Positions 7,793 through 16,846 of a stretch of 64,000 nt of DNA are shown piece after piece. The notes under the pieces are model-generated. The model was not told where the DNA came from and did no database searches. It saw only the letters and a program-made list of their open reading frames with translations. Numbering within the stretch: position 1 is the stretch's first letter; each line of letters starts with the position of its first letter. Origin of the DNA: Candidatus Paceibacterota bacterium (GTDB taxonomy: Bacteria; Verrucomicrobiota; Verrucomicrobiia; Limisphaerales; UBA8199). The DNA lies in contig DAOTCE010000005.1 in NCBI GenBank assembly GCA_035452965.1, forward strand, positions 250,914 through 314,913, given 5' to 3'. Both the position numbers and the translations under genes were made by a program.

Positions 7793-9736
7793 ATGAGTAA
7801 ATTCACATTGAAATGCGCGGTCTGCCTGACTGTGCTGGTCTCTAGCCTGCACTGGCGCAGCGTCGCCGTTACATTTCAAGGCGCGCAGACCAATCAGGTG
7901 ATTGACGGATTTGGGGTCAACATCAACTACCGAAGTTGGAACGGCAATGAGCTTCAGCCGGTAGTCGACGCGCTTATTGACCAGGCCGGAATGACGCACT
8001 TCCGTGTTGTTTACGAGCCCACCGACTGGGAGGCTGCCAACGATGATGCGGACCCGAATGTCTTTAATTGGTCCTATTACAACGGGATTTACAGCTCGAC
8101 TGAGTTCATGCGGCTGTGGAATCTATTTGCTTACCTAAACTCCCGTGGCATCACCAATGGCGCCTTCTTCAACTTCATGGGCTGGGGGCCTGGCTGGATG
8201 ACGAAACCCGATACGACCTCGGGTTCGCTGAAACCGGGGATGGAGTCAGAGTGGGCCGAGATGATCGCCTCGATGCTTGTCTATGCCCGTAACACGATGG
8301 GGCTGCAATTCAGCCTGGTCGCTCCGGATAATGAGCCGGATTTACTAACATACCCGGAGGGCATCCATATACCAACGGCGAGCCAATACGCCAACGCGCT
8401 GCACAAACTTGCGATCAGGTTGAATTCCGCCGGTATTGGTGACGTGGGATTTGTCGGCCCGGACGTCTCGGCGGGCGGCACAACCTACATGCCGGAGATG
8501 ATGGCCGATCCGGTGATCATGGCAAAGCTGAAGCATTTTGGGGTGCACAGCTACAATTCGGGCGGCCAAGGCTCGTCCGGTGTGCGTTCCTACATTGCAA
8601 ACTCGGCTTACGCCGATCGCACGTTTTGGCTTACGGAATTTGGCGTGATGTGCCAACCGTGTGAAGATGGAATAAGGGGTAACAACGATTGGAGCTATGC
8701 TCGTGGGACGGTGGAGTATCTGCTCGCTCACCTCTTGAATGGGGCATCTGGGAGCCAAGTGTGGGAGGGTTACGATAGCAGATACGCGCATGGCCCGGCA
8801 TATAATGGTGTTAGCGGAACCAACAAGTGGAGTTATTGGGGGCTCATTGCAGTGGATAATCCCACTAATACGCCAAAGACCTATACTCCGCGCAAGCAGT
8901 TTTACACCCACGCCCAGGTAAGCAGGTGGGTGCGCCCCGGCGCCCAACGAATTAACGTGACCGGGGCGACTTCGCCCTTTTCACCATTGCTGGCGTTCAA
9001 GCATACGGCTTTGGATCAGCTGACCATTGTGGGCATCAACACCTCGGGTAGCGGTGCCACGTTGAAAGGCACGAATGCTTCATTGCTCGTTGTGCCGCAC
9101 CTTGATCTTTACTACACCTCGGCCACGACGAATCTCGCCTGGGGCAGTCGTGTGCCGGTCACCAACGGCACGTTTAGCGCCACCATCCCTGCCAATTGCG
9201 TGTTCACACTGACCTATTCCAAGCCGTCGCCGGTGGTGGTGACAACCACCAACCTGCCTTCAGCGAAGGTGGGGGAGAACTACTCGTTTACTCTGAATGC
9301 CATCGGAGGAATTGCGCCATATCTGTGGGGCCTGGCCACAAATGTCTCCACGCCGGCCGGTTTGACGCTCGCTACCAATGGAGTGCTTTCGGGCGTGCCC
9401 TCCACGGCCGGACAGTTTGTCATTCCAGTGGTCGTGACCGATGCCGTCAGTGAGCAAGTCAGCCAGGAAGTGGGCCTGGGGATAGTGGAAGTGGTAGTTC
9501 TGACTCTGGACGCTCCCACGCAGACGGCTGCTGAAATTGAAAATGTGGGTTTCAGACTGACCTTCTCAGCGAACCTGCCCGGGACATATCTTATCCAGCG
9601 GGCGCCTGACTTCAGTGCCTGGGAAGAGGTTTCGGAAGTGGTGTACACGAACGGCGTGGTGCAATTGACGAATCGCATTGATGCCGGCACCAGCCGCCTG
9701 TATTACCGGGCAGCTCCTCCCAGCGCTGCCCAGTGA
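7793..9736 (+). CDS. Secreted GH30-like glycoside hydrolase with Ig-like domain
   Basis: A 647-residue secreted enzyme. A signal peptide spans residues 1-25. A clan GH-A (beta/alpha)8 domain fills about 30-380. It starts with a GH30-like IDGFGVN, carries the likely acid/base Glu181 in PDNEPD and the likely nucleophile Glu282 in WLTEFG. A beta-sandwich follows to about 480. Then comes a putative Ig-like domain (SAKVGENYSFTLNAIGG to about 575), and last a C-terminal module ending in RLYYRAAPP that is shared with three other secreted proteins in this window. GH30 enzymes cleave glucosyl, xylosyl or fucosyl linkages; the exact substrate is not deducible. ATG 7793 is chosen over the TTG two codons upstream. 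GH5 is the main alternative family. Confidence 0.75.
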   Translation: MSKFTLKCAVCLTVLVSSLHWRSVAVTFQGAQTNQVIDGFGVNINYRSWNGNELQPVVDALIDQAGMTHFRVVYEPTDWEAANDDADPNVFNWSYYNGIYSSTEFMRLWNLFAYLNSRGITNGAFFNFMGWGPGWMTKPDTTSGSLKPGMESEWAEMIASMLVYARNTMGLQFSLVAPDNEPDLLTYPEGIHIPTASQYANALHKLAIRLNSAGIGDVGFVGPDVSAGGTTYMPEMMADPVIMAKLKHFGVHSYNSGGQGSSGVRSYIANSAYADRTFWLTEFGVMCQPCEDGIRGNNDWSYARGTVEYLLAHLLNGASGSQVWEGYDSRYAHGPAYNGVSGTNKWSYWGLIAVDNPTNTPKTYTPRKQFYTHAQVSRWVRPGAQRINVTGATSPFSPLLAFKHTALDQLTIVGINTSGSGATLKGTNASLLVVPHLDLYYTSATTNLAWGSRVPVTNGTFSATIPANCVFTLTYSKPSPVVVTTTNLPSAKVGENYSFTLNAIGGIAPYLWGLATNVSTPAGLTLATNGVLSGVPSTAGQFVIPVVVTDAVSEQVSQEVGLGIVEVVVLTLDAPTQTAAEIENVGFRLTFSANLPGTYLIQRAPDFSAWEEVSEVVYTNGVVQLTNRIDAGTSRLYYRAAPPSAAQ

Positions 9737-9898
9737 GAAATCCCGACGCACCGGGCTGTTGGGTAAGTTCAGGGGTTGCGGACTCGTGGTGGCAATTGCG
9801 CAAGCACCATTAGAAAAGGCGCTCCGCTCGAAGTGCGGGGATTACGTTCCCGACCTAAGCGCGCCGTGCGCAAAACGACTTGAGGTGAGAGCATTACG

Positions 9899-11875
9899 AT
9901 TACTGCCAAGACCAAGATCAACGCAGAGCTGTTAATAGGCGCGGCCGTTCTTCTGCTGGCGACGGTAGCTGTGTATTGGCCGGCGGTTCGGGCGGGTTTC
10001 ATCTGGGATGATGATGATATACTGACGGCGAATCCGCTGATCAGCTCGCCGGATGGGCTGCGCCTCATTTGGGGCGGCAGCAATTTTTACGACTATTGGC
10101 CCATGACGCTCACTTCCTTTTGGTGCGAGTGGCGGCTGTGGGGCCTCCATGCCACGGGATATCACGTTACAAATATCCTGCTGCATGCAGGGGCGGCGAT
10201 CCTCCTCTGGCGCGTGCTCAGGCATTTGCGAATTCCCGCTGCTTGGCTGGCGATGCTGGTCTTCGCCATCCATCCCATCAATGTGCAGTCGGTCGCCTGG
10301 ATTACCGAGCGCAAGAACACTCTGTCGCTGTTCTTCTTTGGTCTGGCATTGCTGGCTTACCTGCGCGCGGAGGTTCGGGCTGCCGATGTCCGCGGTTCGA
10401 AGTCCGACGCCAAAAGTCCTCAGCCCTCAATCCAGAACTCCCAGCGTCTCTGGTATGGGCTTTCGTTCGGCGCGTTTGTACTGGCGCTCCTGAGCAAGAC
10501 TTCGGTGGTCGGGCTGCCCGTGGTTCTGCTGTTATCTGTCTGGTGGCTTCGCCGGCTGGACGGCAAGTCGCTCGCGATGCGGGACGTGTGGCGCACGGTC
10601 CCGTTCTTTGCCGTAGCGCTGGGGCTGGCGCTGGTGACGATCTGGTTTCAGTACCAACGCAGCATCAGTACCGACGTGGTCACGACCAGCGACTTCCGCG
10701 CGCGGTTGGTGAGCGCGGGCATGGCGGCGTGGTTCTACCTCGCGAGAATTGTGTTTCCCATTCATCCGACGTTCGTCTATCCGCGTTGGAACTTCTCACC
10801 TGATGTCGCGGTGAACTACCTCCCCGGAGTGGTGCTGCTGGGGCTATGGGGGAGCTGCTGGTGGTACCGAAACCGTTGGGGTCGGCCGTTCTTCTTCGCG
10901 TTGAGCTACTTCCTCGTGATGCTCTTTCCGGTGCTCGGATTCTTCAAGATTTACTTCCAGAAGTACTCCTTTGTGGCTGACCACTGGCTCTATCCGTCGA
11001 TGATTGGGATTATCGCACTTATTGTCGGTAGCGGCGCGTGGGCGGTGCAAAGGCTCTCAACGGTGTCACGCGCTTTCCCGAGCGCGCGAGGGCGGACTCA
11101 CTCCGGGGCCTCTGCGCGAAAACGCGGTGCCCCAGGGACAGCGCTTCCAGCTACCGCTCCCAGGACGCGGATGGCAAACGCAATTGGTGTGCTGGCGGCC
11201 GTTGCGGCAGTGGCGGTCTTGGCCCATTTAACTTGGGCGCAATGTGCGATCTACCAGGATGAGGAGACCCTTTGGCGCGCTACACTCAAGCGCAATCCGA
11301 AGTGCTGGATGGCCCATCATAACCTGGCCGGTTTGCTCGTTGCCCGGGGTCAGCAGGAGTTGTCCGACAGTGTCGGCGCGCCTGGCTTTTATGGCCCAAG
11401 CCCCGCCCTGGTCGAAAAGTTGGATGAAGCGCTGTTCCATGAAATGGCGGCGATTGCGTGGAAGCCGGACCACGCGGCAGCCGAGCACGGGGCGGGCCAC
11501 ATCCTCAGTTTGCTCAACAGGACGGACGAAGCCATTCCGCACTTTCGGCGGGCCATCCAACTGCAACCGGATATGGTGTCGGCGCTGGACTCGTTGGCCT
11601 TGATTCTGGCTACGCATGAGAACAGCAGCGTCCGCAATGGAGCCGAAGCCGTGCGTCTGGCCCGGAGCGCTGTCGCTTTGGCGGGCGAACAGGATCCGCG
11701 CCTTCTGGAAACCCTGGCGATTGCCAGTGCCGAGGCGGGTGATTTCCCCGCCGCCGTCCAGGCCGCGCAGAAGGCGCTGAACCTGGCGGTCGCTGCGGGT
11801 AACCGAGACCTGGCGGGGGAGCTGGCGGCGCAATTACGACTCTTCCAAGCCGGACGCACCATTCGCGGCCGCTAG
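9899..11875 (+). CDS. TMTC-like membrane protein with C-terminal TPRs
   Basis: A polytopic membrane protein of the TMTC/protein-O-mannosyltransferase-like group. It begins with a first helix, then the luminal-type acidic motif FIWDDDDI, then several hydrophobic helices up to about residue 440, and ends with tetratricopeptide repeats (for example DEAIPHFRRAIQLQPD). The only GTG/ATG/TTG start nearby is GTG 9971. It would delete the first transmembrane helix (ELLIGAAVLLLATVAVYW), which is in frame and open back to a stop at 9881. ATT at 9899, 9 bases after AGGTGAG, would restore it, so I extend the gene with reservation. Two cytoplasmic or periplasmic loops (10378-10445 and 11071-11172) look like low-complexity in-frame insertions. 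Its role is probably glycan or protein glycosylation. Confidence 0.7.
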   Translation: MTAKTKINAELLIGAAVLLLATVAVYWPAVRAGFIWDDDDILTANPLISSPDGLRLIWGGSNFYDYWPMTLTSFWCEWRLWGLHATGYHVTNILLHAGAAILLWRVLRHLRIPAAWLAMLVFAIHPINVQSVAWITERKNTLSLFFFGLALLAYLRAEVRAADVRGSKSDAKSPQPSIQNSQRLWYGLSFGAFVLALLSKTSVVGLPVVLLLSVWWLRRLDGKSLAMRDVWRTVPFFAVALGLALVTIWFQYQRSISTDVVTTSDFRARLVSAGMAAWFYLARIVFPIHPTFVYPRWNFSPDVAVNYLPGVVLLGLWGSCWWYRNRWGRPFFFALSYFLVMLFPVLGFFKIYFQKYSFVADHWLYPSMIGIIALIVGSGAWAVQRLSTVSRAFPSARGRTHSGASARKRGAPGTALPATAPRTRMANAIGVLAAVAAVAVLAHLTWAQCAIYQDEETLWRATLKRNPKCWMAHHNLAGLLVARGQQELSDSVGAPGFYGPSPALVEKLDEALFHEMAAIAWKPDHAAAEHGAGHILSLLNRTDEAIPHFRRAIQLQPDMVSALDSLALILATHENSSVRNGAEAVRLARSAVALAGEQDPRLLETLAIASAEAGDFPAAVQAAQKALNLAVAAGNRDLAGELAAQLRLFQAGRTIRGR

Positions 11876-11887
11876 CGAGAAAATTGG

Positions 11888-12667
11888 TCAATCCGGTCGG
11901 AGACCCGCCTGCGGGAATCCCGCCGCCTCCTGGATACCTCCCAGCAGGTGTTTGAGGAACATCGGTTCGGTAAAGCTGGCTTCAGTGTGCCCCAGCGCAG
12001 TGTACCAAATGTGGCCTTTGCCGGCCTGCTTGCACCAGGCAATCGGATGGTCCTCGCCCATTGTGCCGCCTTGATAGGTGGTTTCATCCAAGGTTGCCAG
12101 CACGCGAGCCTTGCCACGCGGGCTGGTGATGAAGTTGTACCATTCATCGGTGCGAACCCAATGCTTGGGCAACGGCGCGGTCGAAAGATGCTTCCGGTCC
12201 TCGACGTCGACAGTCGCCTGGACAATCGCCGAGTGGTTGGTGAACCGGGCGCAAAGTGCCTCGCCGTACCATGGCCAAGTGCCTTCCGTCGCCGCATCCC
12301 CGGCCACGGCGGCGTGGACCGCGGCCAGCCCGCCGCCCCGTTCGATAAAGTCCTTGAATGCCGCCTGCTGCTCCTCGTTCAGGATATCGCCGGATGTGCT
12401 GAGGAATATAACCACTTTATACCGGGCGAGATTCGTGCCGGTGAATGCGCCAGCATCCTCGGTCGCGTCCACGCGGAAACCGTGCTTGTCCCCGAGCTGT
12501 CTGATGGCGGCGATGCCATTGGTGATCGAGGCATGGCGGAACATCAGCGTCTTCGAGAACACCAGCGCGTGGAAATCGGGGCTCGGCGTCGGATCTTGTC
12601 CGGGTGCCAGGGCAACTGAAGCCAGCAACGCTATGCAGATGCCAAGCACATTCCTGGAAATTGTCAT
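11888..12667 (-). CDS. Secreted ThuA-domain protein
   Basis: A 259-residue protein of the ThuA-like (trehalose-utilisation) family, which has a class-I-glutamine-amidotransferase-like fold. Visible family features are ALVFSKTLMFRHASI near the start, VVIFLSTSGDIL, GGGLAAVHAA and HTEASFTEP. ATG 12667 gives a clean signal peptide (MTISRNVLGICIALLASVALA); ten extra residues upstream are unlikely. In Verrucomicrobia and Planctomycetes such proteins often accompany sugar-modifying Gfo/Idh/MocA enzymes, but no enzymatic reaction is established. It converges on the TMTC-like gene with only 12 bases between the stops. Confidence 0.85.
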   Translation of the reverse strand: MTISRNVLGICIALLASVALAPGQDPTPSPDFHALVFSKTLMFRHASITNGIAAIRQLGDKHGFRVDATEDAGAFTGTNLARYKVVIFLSTSGDILNEEQQAAFKDFIERGGGLAAVHAAVAGDAATEGTWPWYGEALCARFTNHSAIVQATVDVEDRKHLSTAPLPKHWVRTDEWYNFITSPRGKARVLATLDETTYQGGTMGEDHPIAWCKQAGKGHIWYTALGHTEASFTEPMFLKHLLGGIQEAAGFPQAGLRPD

Positions 12668-12838
12668 GGCCGTAGCATGGCGCGCCCCCACGGGCACTCA
12701 AGAATTTTCGCGCCTGAAGAGATTGCCTTACGGCTTGGCAGGCGGGAAACACTCTAATAGTCTCGCGGTCAGTTGCGGGACACGGCTCCGCCAGCGGAAT
12801 CCGCAGAATGCGCGCCGTGTTCCAAAACACAGAAAGCC

Positions 12839-14014
12839 ATGATTGCTCAAACCTGGACCAGCCGCCAGCGCGTGACGGCGGCGTTAAACCACAAGGAACC
12901 TGACCGTGTGCCCTACGACCTGGGAGGCACGATTCTCACCGGCATACATCATCGGGCCTATCGGCGGCTGCGGCAGCATCTCGGCCTGCCGGAAGCCGCC
13001 ATCGAAATCGAGGACCCGATCCAGCAGCTCGCCCGGGTGCACGAGGATGTGAAGAAGAAGCTGCAGGTGGACGTGTGGGGCGTCAACCCTTCCAAACCGC
13101 GCGGCATCGGCGCGCTGCCCTGGAGCGAGGACGGCTACGACAAGCTGGTGGATGAATGGGGCATCGAGTGGTGGAAGCCGCAGGAAGGCGGCTTCTACTA
13201 CGATATGCGGCGGCATCCGTTGGCTGAGATTGACACGCTGGAGGGCCTCGCGAAGTACCAGTTTCCCGACCCGCTCGACCCCGGCCGCTACGAAGGCATG
13301 GTCGCCCGCGCCAACGAGCTGATGAACAAGAAGCAGGTCGCCTACGTCCTCGGCCGCAACGCCCCCGGCGTCTTTGAGATTGCTCTTTGGATGCGCGGCT
13401 TCGAGAACTTCTACTGCGACATGGTTGCCAACCAGCCCTTCGCCGAGGCGCTGCTGGACATCATCATGGAAATCAAAATGAAGTATTGGGCCCGCGCGCT
13501 CGAATTACTGGGCCCGAACGTCATGATGATCTCCGAGGCCGACGACCTGGCCAGCCAGAACCGTTGCCTGGTCAGCCCGGAGCTGTACCGCAAGCTCATC
13601 AAGCCGCGGCATACCAAGCTCTTCGCCTTCATCAAGAAGCAAGCCCAGGTGCCCGTGCAGATTTTCTACCACTCCTGCGGCGCCATCACCGAGCTGCTCC
13701 CCGACCTGATTGAGTCGGGCATTGACATCCTCAACCCGGTGCAGGTGAGCGCCGCGGGCATGGACACCCGGGAGCTAAAAAGGAAGTTCGGCAAGGACCT
13801 CACCTTCTATGGCGGCGGCGTGGACACGCAGCACGTGCTGCCGCACGGCACGCCACAGCAAGTCCGCGACGAGGTCAAGCGCCGCGTAGACGACCTGGCC
13901 CCCGGCGGTGGCTTCATCTTCAACACCGTCCACAACATCCAGGCCGACGTCCCCCCCGAGAACATCGTGGCGATGTGGGAAACGGTCCGCGACTACGGCG
14001 TCTACGGACGGTAG
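12839..14014 (+). CDS. UroD-fold methyltransferase, copy 1
   Basis: A 391-residue member of the uroporphyrinogen decarboxylase superfamily, in the branch used as corrinoid-dependent methyltransferases rather than haem enzymes. It begins TSRQRVTAALNHKEPDRVP, the usual N-terminus of this branch. It carries FYHSCGAI at about residue 278, whose His and Cys fit the zinc ligands that activate a thiol or hydroxyl acceptor, and continues with GGVDTQHVLPHGTP. ATG 12839 is where homology starts; an upstream in-frame ATG at 12773 adds non-homologous sequence. It is the first gene of a rightward methyl-transfer block that includes a corrinoid protein 2.2 kb downstream. It could be the substrate:corrinoid methyltransferase. 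Haem biosynthesis HemE is unlikely because of the N-terminus and context. Confidence 0.8.
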   Translation: MIAQTWTSRQRVTAALNHKEPDRVPYDLGGTILTGIHHRAYRRLRQHLGLPEAAIEIEDPIQQLARVHEDVKKKLQVDVWGVNPSKPRGIGALPWSEDGYDKLVDEWGIEWWKPQEGGFYYDMRRHPLAEIDTLEGLAKYQFPDPLDPGRYEGMVARANELMNKKQVAYVLGRNAPGVFEIALWMRGFENFYCDMVANQPFAEALLDIIMEIKMKYWARALELLGPNVMMISEADDLASQNRCLVSPELYRKLIKPRHTKLFAFIKKQAQVPVQIFYHSCGAITELLPDLIESGIDILNPVQVSAAGMDTRELKRKFGKDLTFYGGGVDTQHVLPHGTPQQVRDEVKRRVDDLAPGGGFIFNTVHNIQADVPPENIVAMWETVRDYGVYGR

Positions 14015-14672
14015 CGGAAATCCGAAACCTACCGTCCCTTTCGCCAGAACGCTCATCCTCTCTAACGAGTAGCTGGCCGAGGACGTTGGTCACTTGAAGC
14101 AATCCTGCCTGGATTCGCAGGCAGAACATGACTACCCAGTCCCCAGAGGCAATTCGACACATCCGCCGGCCATCGGCGCCACGCTCAGGAACCAGGCAGA
14201 GAACGAAGCGATTCGACCCCACCATACCGGACAACCGGTTGAGGCCCACAAGGGAGCCTCACCGTATGCACACCGTATCCACACCGTATCCACACCGTGG
14301 ATACAGCCTTGACATCGTCGTGGAGAATCAGCGTAAAACACTGTCTTTGCCTCACTTACGCGCATGAAGCGGCTAAAGATCGTTCTGGAGCCCAAATCTT
14401 CCGTAAGTGCCTAAAAATATGATAGTTCTGGAAAATAGGCTCCACTCGGCCTTGCATCATCAACAAGCGCCCATCCAGTCCAAGCGAGGCAAATCGAACA
14501 ACCGACCTGCCGGCGTCACCAATGTGGTTGTGTGCCAATATGGCACGTAGTGGAGCAAAGAACAAAGGCCTCGCAAACTACCTTGCCCGCCAGATTCCGA
14601 CCACCTGTTGCGTTTGGCATTCGGGGCGCAAACCCATTGACGCCCGCGCTCTTGGCTGAGAGAGTGGCGCCC
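14015..14672 (+). other. Intergenic region with repeat family 2
   Basis: About 660 bases separate the first UroD-fold gene from the sugar permease. No open frame here looks coding. It contains a copy of the 11-bp-unit repeat at 14248-14316. The rest shows no recognised structure. The promoter of the permease-corrinoid genes should lie in the right half. Confidence 0.5.
14248..14316 (-). repeat. Dispersed repeat family 2, copy D
   Basis: On the minus strand it reads as tandem ACGGTGTGGAT units next to a perfect hairpin (arms at 14286-14293 and 14297-14304, loop ACC). The same arrangement, GATGTCAAGGCTGTATCCACG followed by two to three units and GGTGAG, occurs at 39420-39490 on the plus strand. 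The similarity extends weakly about 50 bases further on the GATGTC side. Confidence 0.75.
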
Positions 14673-16115
14673 ATGCCAGTTGATGCCGCGCCTGCTGCCC
14701 GGCCGTCGCCGACGGTTCGCACCAACCTTTCCTACCTGATCCCCATCTGCCTGGTCGCCACGCTTGGCGGGCTGCTCTTTGGCTACGACACCGGCGTTAT
14801 CTCCGGAGCCATTGAATTCCTGACGGCGCGTTTCGCGCTCGACGTGGTGATGAAGGGTTGGGCCTCCGGCTGCGTGCTGATCGGCTGCGCGACGGGCGTG
14901 CTCATCGTCGGGCCCATTTCAGATCGTTTCGGGCGCAAGAAAGCCCTGCTGCTCGCGGCGGCGCTCTTCCTGGCTTCCGCCGTCGGAACCGCGCTGCCGC
15001 GCGACATCTGGACCTTCATCCTGTTCCGTTGGCTGGGCGGCATCGGCATCGGCATCGCCTCCATGTCCACGCCCATGTATATCGCCGAGATCGCCCCGGC
15101 GCACTTGCGCGGACGCCTCGTGTCCGTGAATCAGATCGCCATCGTCGGGGGCATTCTTGTCGTCTATTTCGTCAACTACTTCATCGCCCGCTCCGGCAAC
15201 CAGGCCTGGAACGAGGCGGTCGGCTGGCGCTGGATGTTCGCCAGCGGGATCCTCCCCTCGGTTGCCTTCGGCCTATTGCTGCTGGGCATTCCCGAAAGCC
15301 CGCGCTGGCTCGTTGAGATGGGCCGCGCCCCGGAAGCCGAGACAATCCTCACCAAAATCGCCGGTGCGGACTTTGCCCGGACCGAACTCGCGAGCATCCG
15401 CGAGGCACTGTCCACCGCAAGGGGCAATTGGGCCGAGCTCTTCTCGCGCGCCCTGCGGCTGCCGTTGATCGTGGGCATTCTCCTGGCCATCCTGCAGCAA
15501 GTCACGGGCATCAATGTCTTCCTTTACTTCGGCACCACTATCTTCAAGAACATGAGCGCCTCGACCGGCGTAGATGCCGGGATGCTCCAGCAAATCGTTA
15601 TTGGCGGCGCCAGCGCGCTATCCACCGTGGTGGCCATCGCCACTGTGGACAAATGGGGGCGCAAACCGCTCATGTTCCTCGGCGCGACGGGCATGGGCAC
15701 CAGCCTGCTGGCGATGGGCCTGATGGCCCAGAATATCGCCGACCCGTCCACTGTCAGCGGCTGGATGCTCTTCTTCATCATCATCTACGTCGTCTGCTTC
15801 GGGCTCTCGGTCGGCCCGGTGACATGGGTGATCCTATCGGAGATTTACCCCACGGCCATCCGCGGACGCGCCTTGGGCCTGGCCACCTTCTTCCTGTGGA
15901 TGGCCGACTACGCCGTCACGCAGACCTTCCCGATGATGGACGCCAAAGACTCCTGGTTCGTGCAGCGCTTCAACCACGCCTTCCCGTTCTACGTCTATGC
16001 CCTCTTCTGCGTGGCGCTCATTGTCGTCCTCTGGCGCCTGGTGCCCGAAACCAAAGGCCGCTCCCTGGAGGAAATCGAGCGAAGCTGGGCCGCCAAATCC
16101 GCAATTCGCCGTTGA
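14673..16115 (+). CDS. MFS sugar:proton symporter (SP family)
   Basis: A 480-residue transporter of the sugar porter family (XylE/GalP/AraE type). Diagnostic motifs are GLLFGYDTGVISGA in the first helix, DRFGRKK in the loop between helices 2 and 3, PESPRWLVEMGR after helix 6, and PETKGRSLEEIE at the end of helix 12. ATG 14673 lies just before the first helix; a further 47 codons upstream are open but not family-like. It would import a sugar or sugar derivative with protons. It stands between the first UroD-fold gene and the corrinoid gene (64 bases before the latter), so its cargo may be the methylated substrate of that system. This link is inferred from position only. Confidence 0.92.
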   Translation: MPVDAAPAARPSPTVRTNLSYLIPICLVATLGGLLFGYDTGVISGAIEFLTARFALDVVMKGWASGCVLIGCATGVLIVGPISDRFGRKKALLLAAALFLASAVGTALPRDIWTFILFRWLGGIGIGIASMSTPMYIAEIAPAHLRGRLVSVNQIAIVGGILVVYFVNYFIARSGNQAWNEAVGWRWMFASGILPSVAFGLLLLGIPESPRWLVEMGRAPEAETILTKIAGADFARTELASIREALSTARGNWAELFSRALRLPLIVGILLAILQQVTGINVFLYFGTTIFKNMSASTGVDAGMLQQIVIGGASALSTVVAIATVDKWGRKPLMFLGATGMGTSLLAMGLMAQNIADPSTVSGWMLFFIIIYVVCFGLSVGPVTWVILSEIYPTAIRGRALGLATFFLWMADYAVTQTFPMMDAKDSWFVQRFNHAFPFYVYALFCVALIVVLWRLVPETKGRSLEEIERSWAAKSAIRR

Positions 16116-16179
16116 CTCGAATTGCCGCCCCCGTTTAGTCTGCCTGCCAACGTCTGCAAATCGTATCGAAAGGACTGCT

Positions 16180-16818
16180 ATGCCGGACCTGAAAAAACTT
16201 TATGACTCGGTGGTGAGCGGCGACGCCAAGGCCACCCAGGCAATCACCAAAGAAGCCCTGGACGCAGGGGTTGACCCGCTCACGCTGGTCAACGAACACA
16301 TGGTTCCCGCCATGGACGAAGTGGGCCGCCGCTTCGAGGCCAATGAGTATTTCGTCCCCGAATTACTCATCTCCGCCCGCGCGATGAAGGCCTCCCTCGA
16401 ACTCATCCGCCCGCTTCTCATCGCCCGCGGCGACAAACCGGTCGGCCGCGTCGCCATCGGCACCGTCAAAGGCGATCTGCACGACATCGGCAAGAACCTT
16501 GTCGCCTCGCTGCTCGAAGGCGGCGGCTTCGAGGTGATTGACTTGGGCGTCAACGTGCCTCCGGAGAGGTTCATTGAGACGGTCAACGAGAAGCAGGCCA
16601 ATATCATCGCCATGTCCGCCCTGCTTACCACCACCATGCCGTCCATGAAGACCACCATTGACGCCCTCAAACAGGCAGGCGTGCGCGACAAGGTCAAAGT
16701 CCTCATCGGCGGCGCCCCCATCACCCAGAAATACGCCGAGGAAATCGGCGCGGACGGCTACAGCGAAAACGCCGTCGGTGCCGTGGCCCTGGCCAAGAAG
16801 GTTGTGGCGCCGGCATAA
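16180..16818 (+). CDS. Corrinoid (B12-binding) methyltransferase protein
   Basis: A 212-residue methyl carrier of the MtaC/MtbC/MttC family. Residues 1-85 form the helical cap domain (PDLKKLYDSVVSGDAKATQ...), and 86-212 the Rossmann-like cobalamin domain. The lower cobalt ligand is the His of GDLHDIGKN (about residue 101), followed by SALLTTTM and IGGAPI, which contact the corrin nucleotide tail. The stand-alone protein equals the B12 module of methionine synthase. The start ATG 16180 has AAGGA upstream. The homocysteine methyltransferase begins 28 bases after its stop. It should accept a methyl group from a UroD-fold enzyme and pass it on. No reductive activator (RamA-like) is present in the window. 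Confidence 0.93.
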   Translation: MPDLKKLYDSVVSGDAKATQAITKEALDAGVDPLTLVNEHMVPAMDEVGRRFEANEYFVPELLISARAMKASLELIRPLLIARGDKPVGRVAIGTVKGDLHDIGKNLVASLLEGGGFEVIDLGVNVPPERFIETVNEKQANIIAMSALLTTTMPSMKTTIDALKQAGVRDKVKVLIGGAPITQKYAEEIGADGYSENAVGAVALAKKVVAPA

Positions 16819-16846
16819 AGCGCGCGGCCTAGCCGCCTTACCGGCG

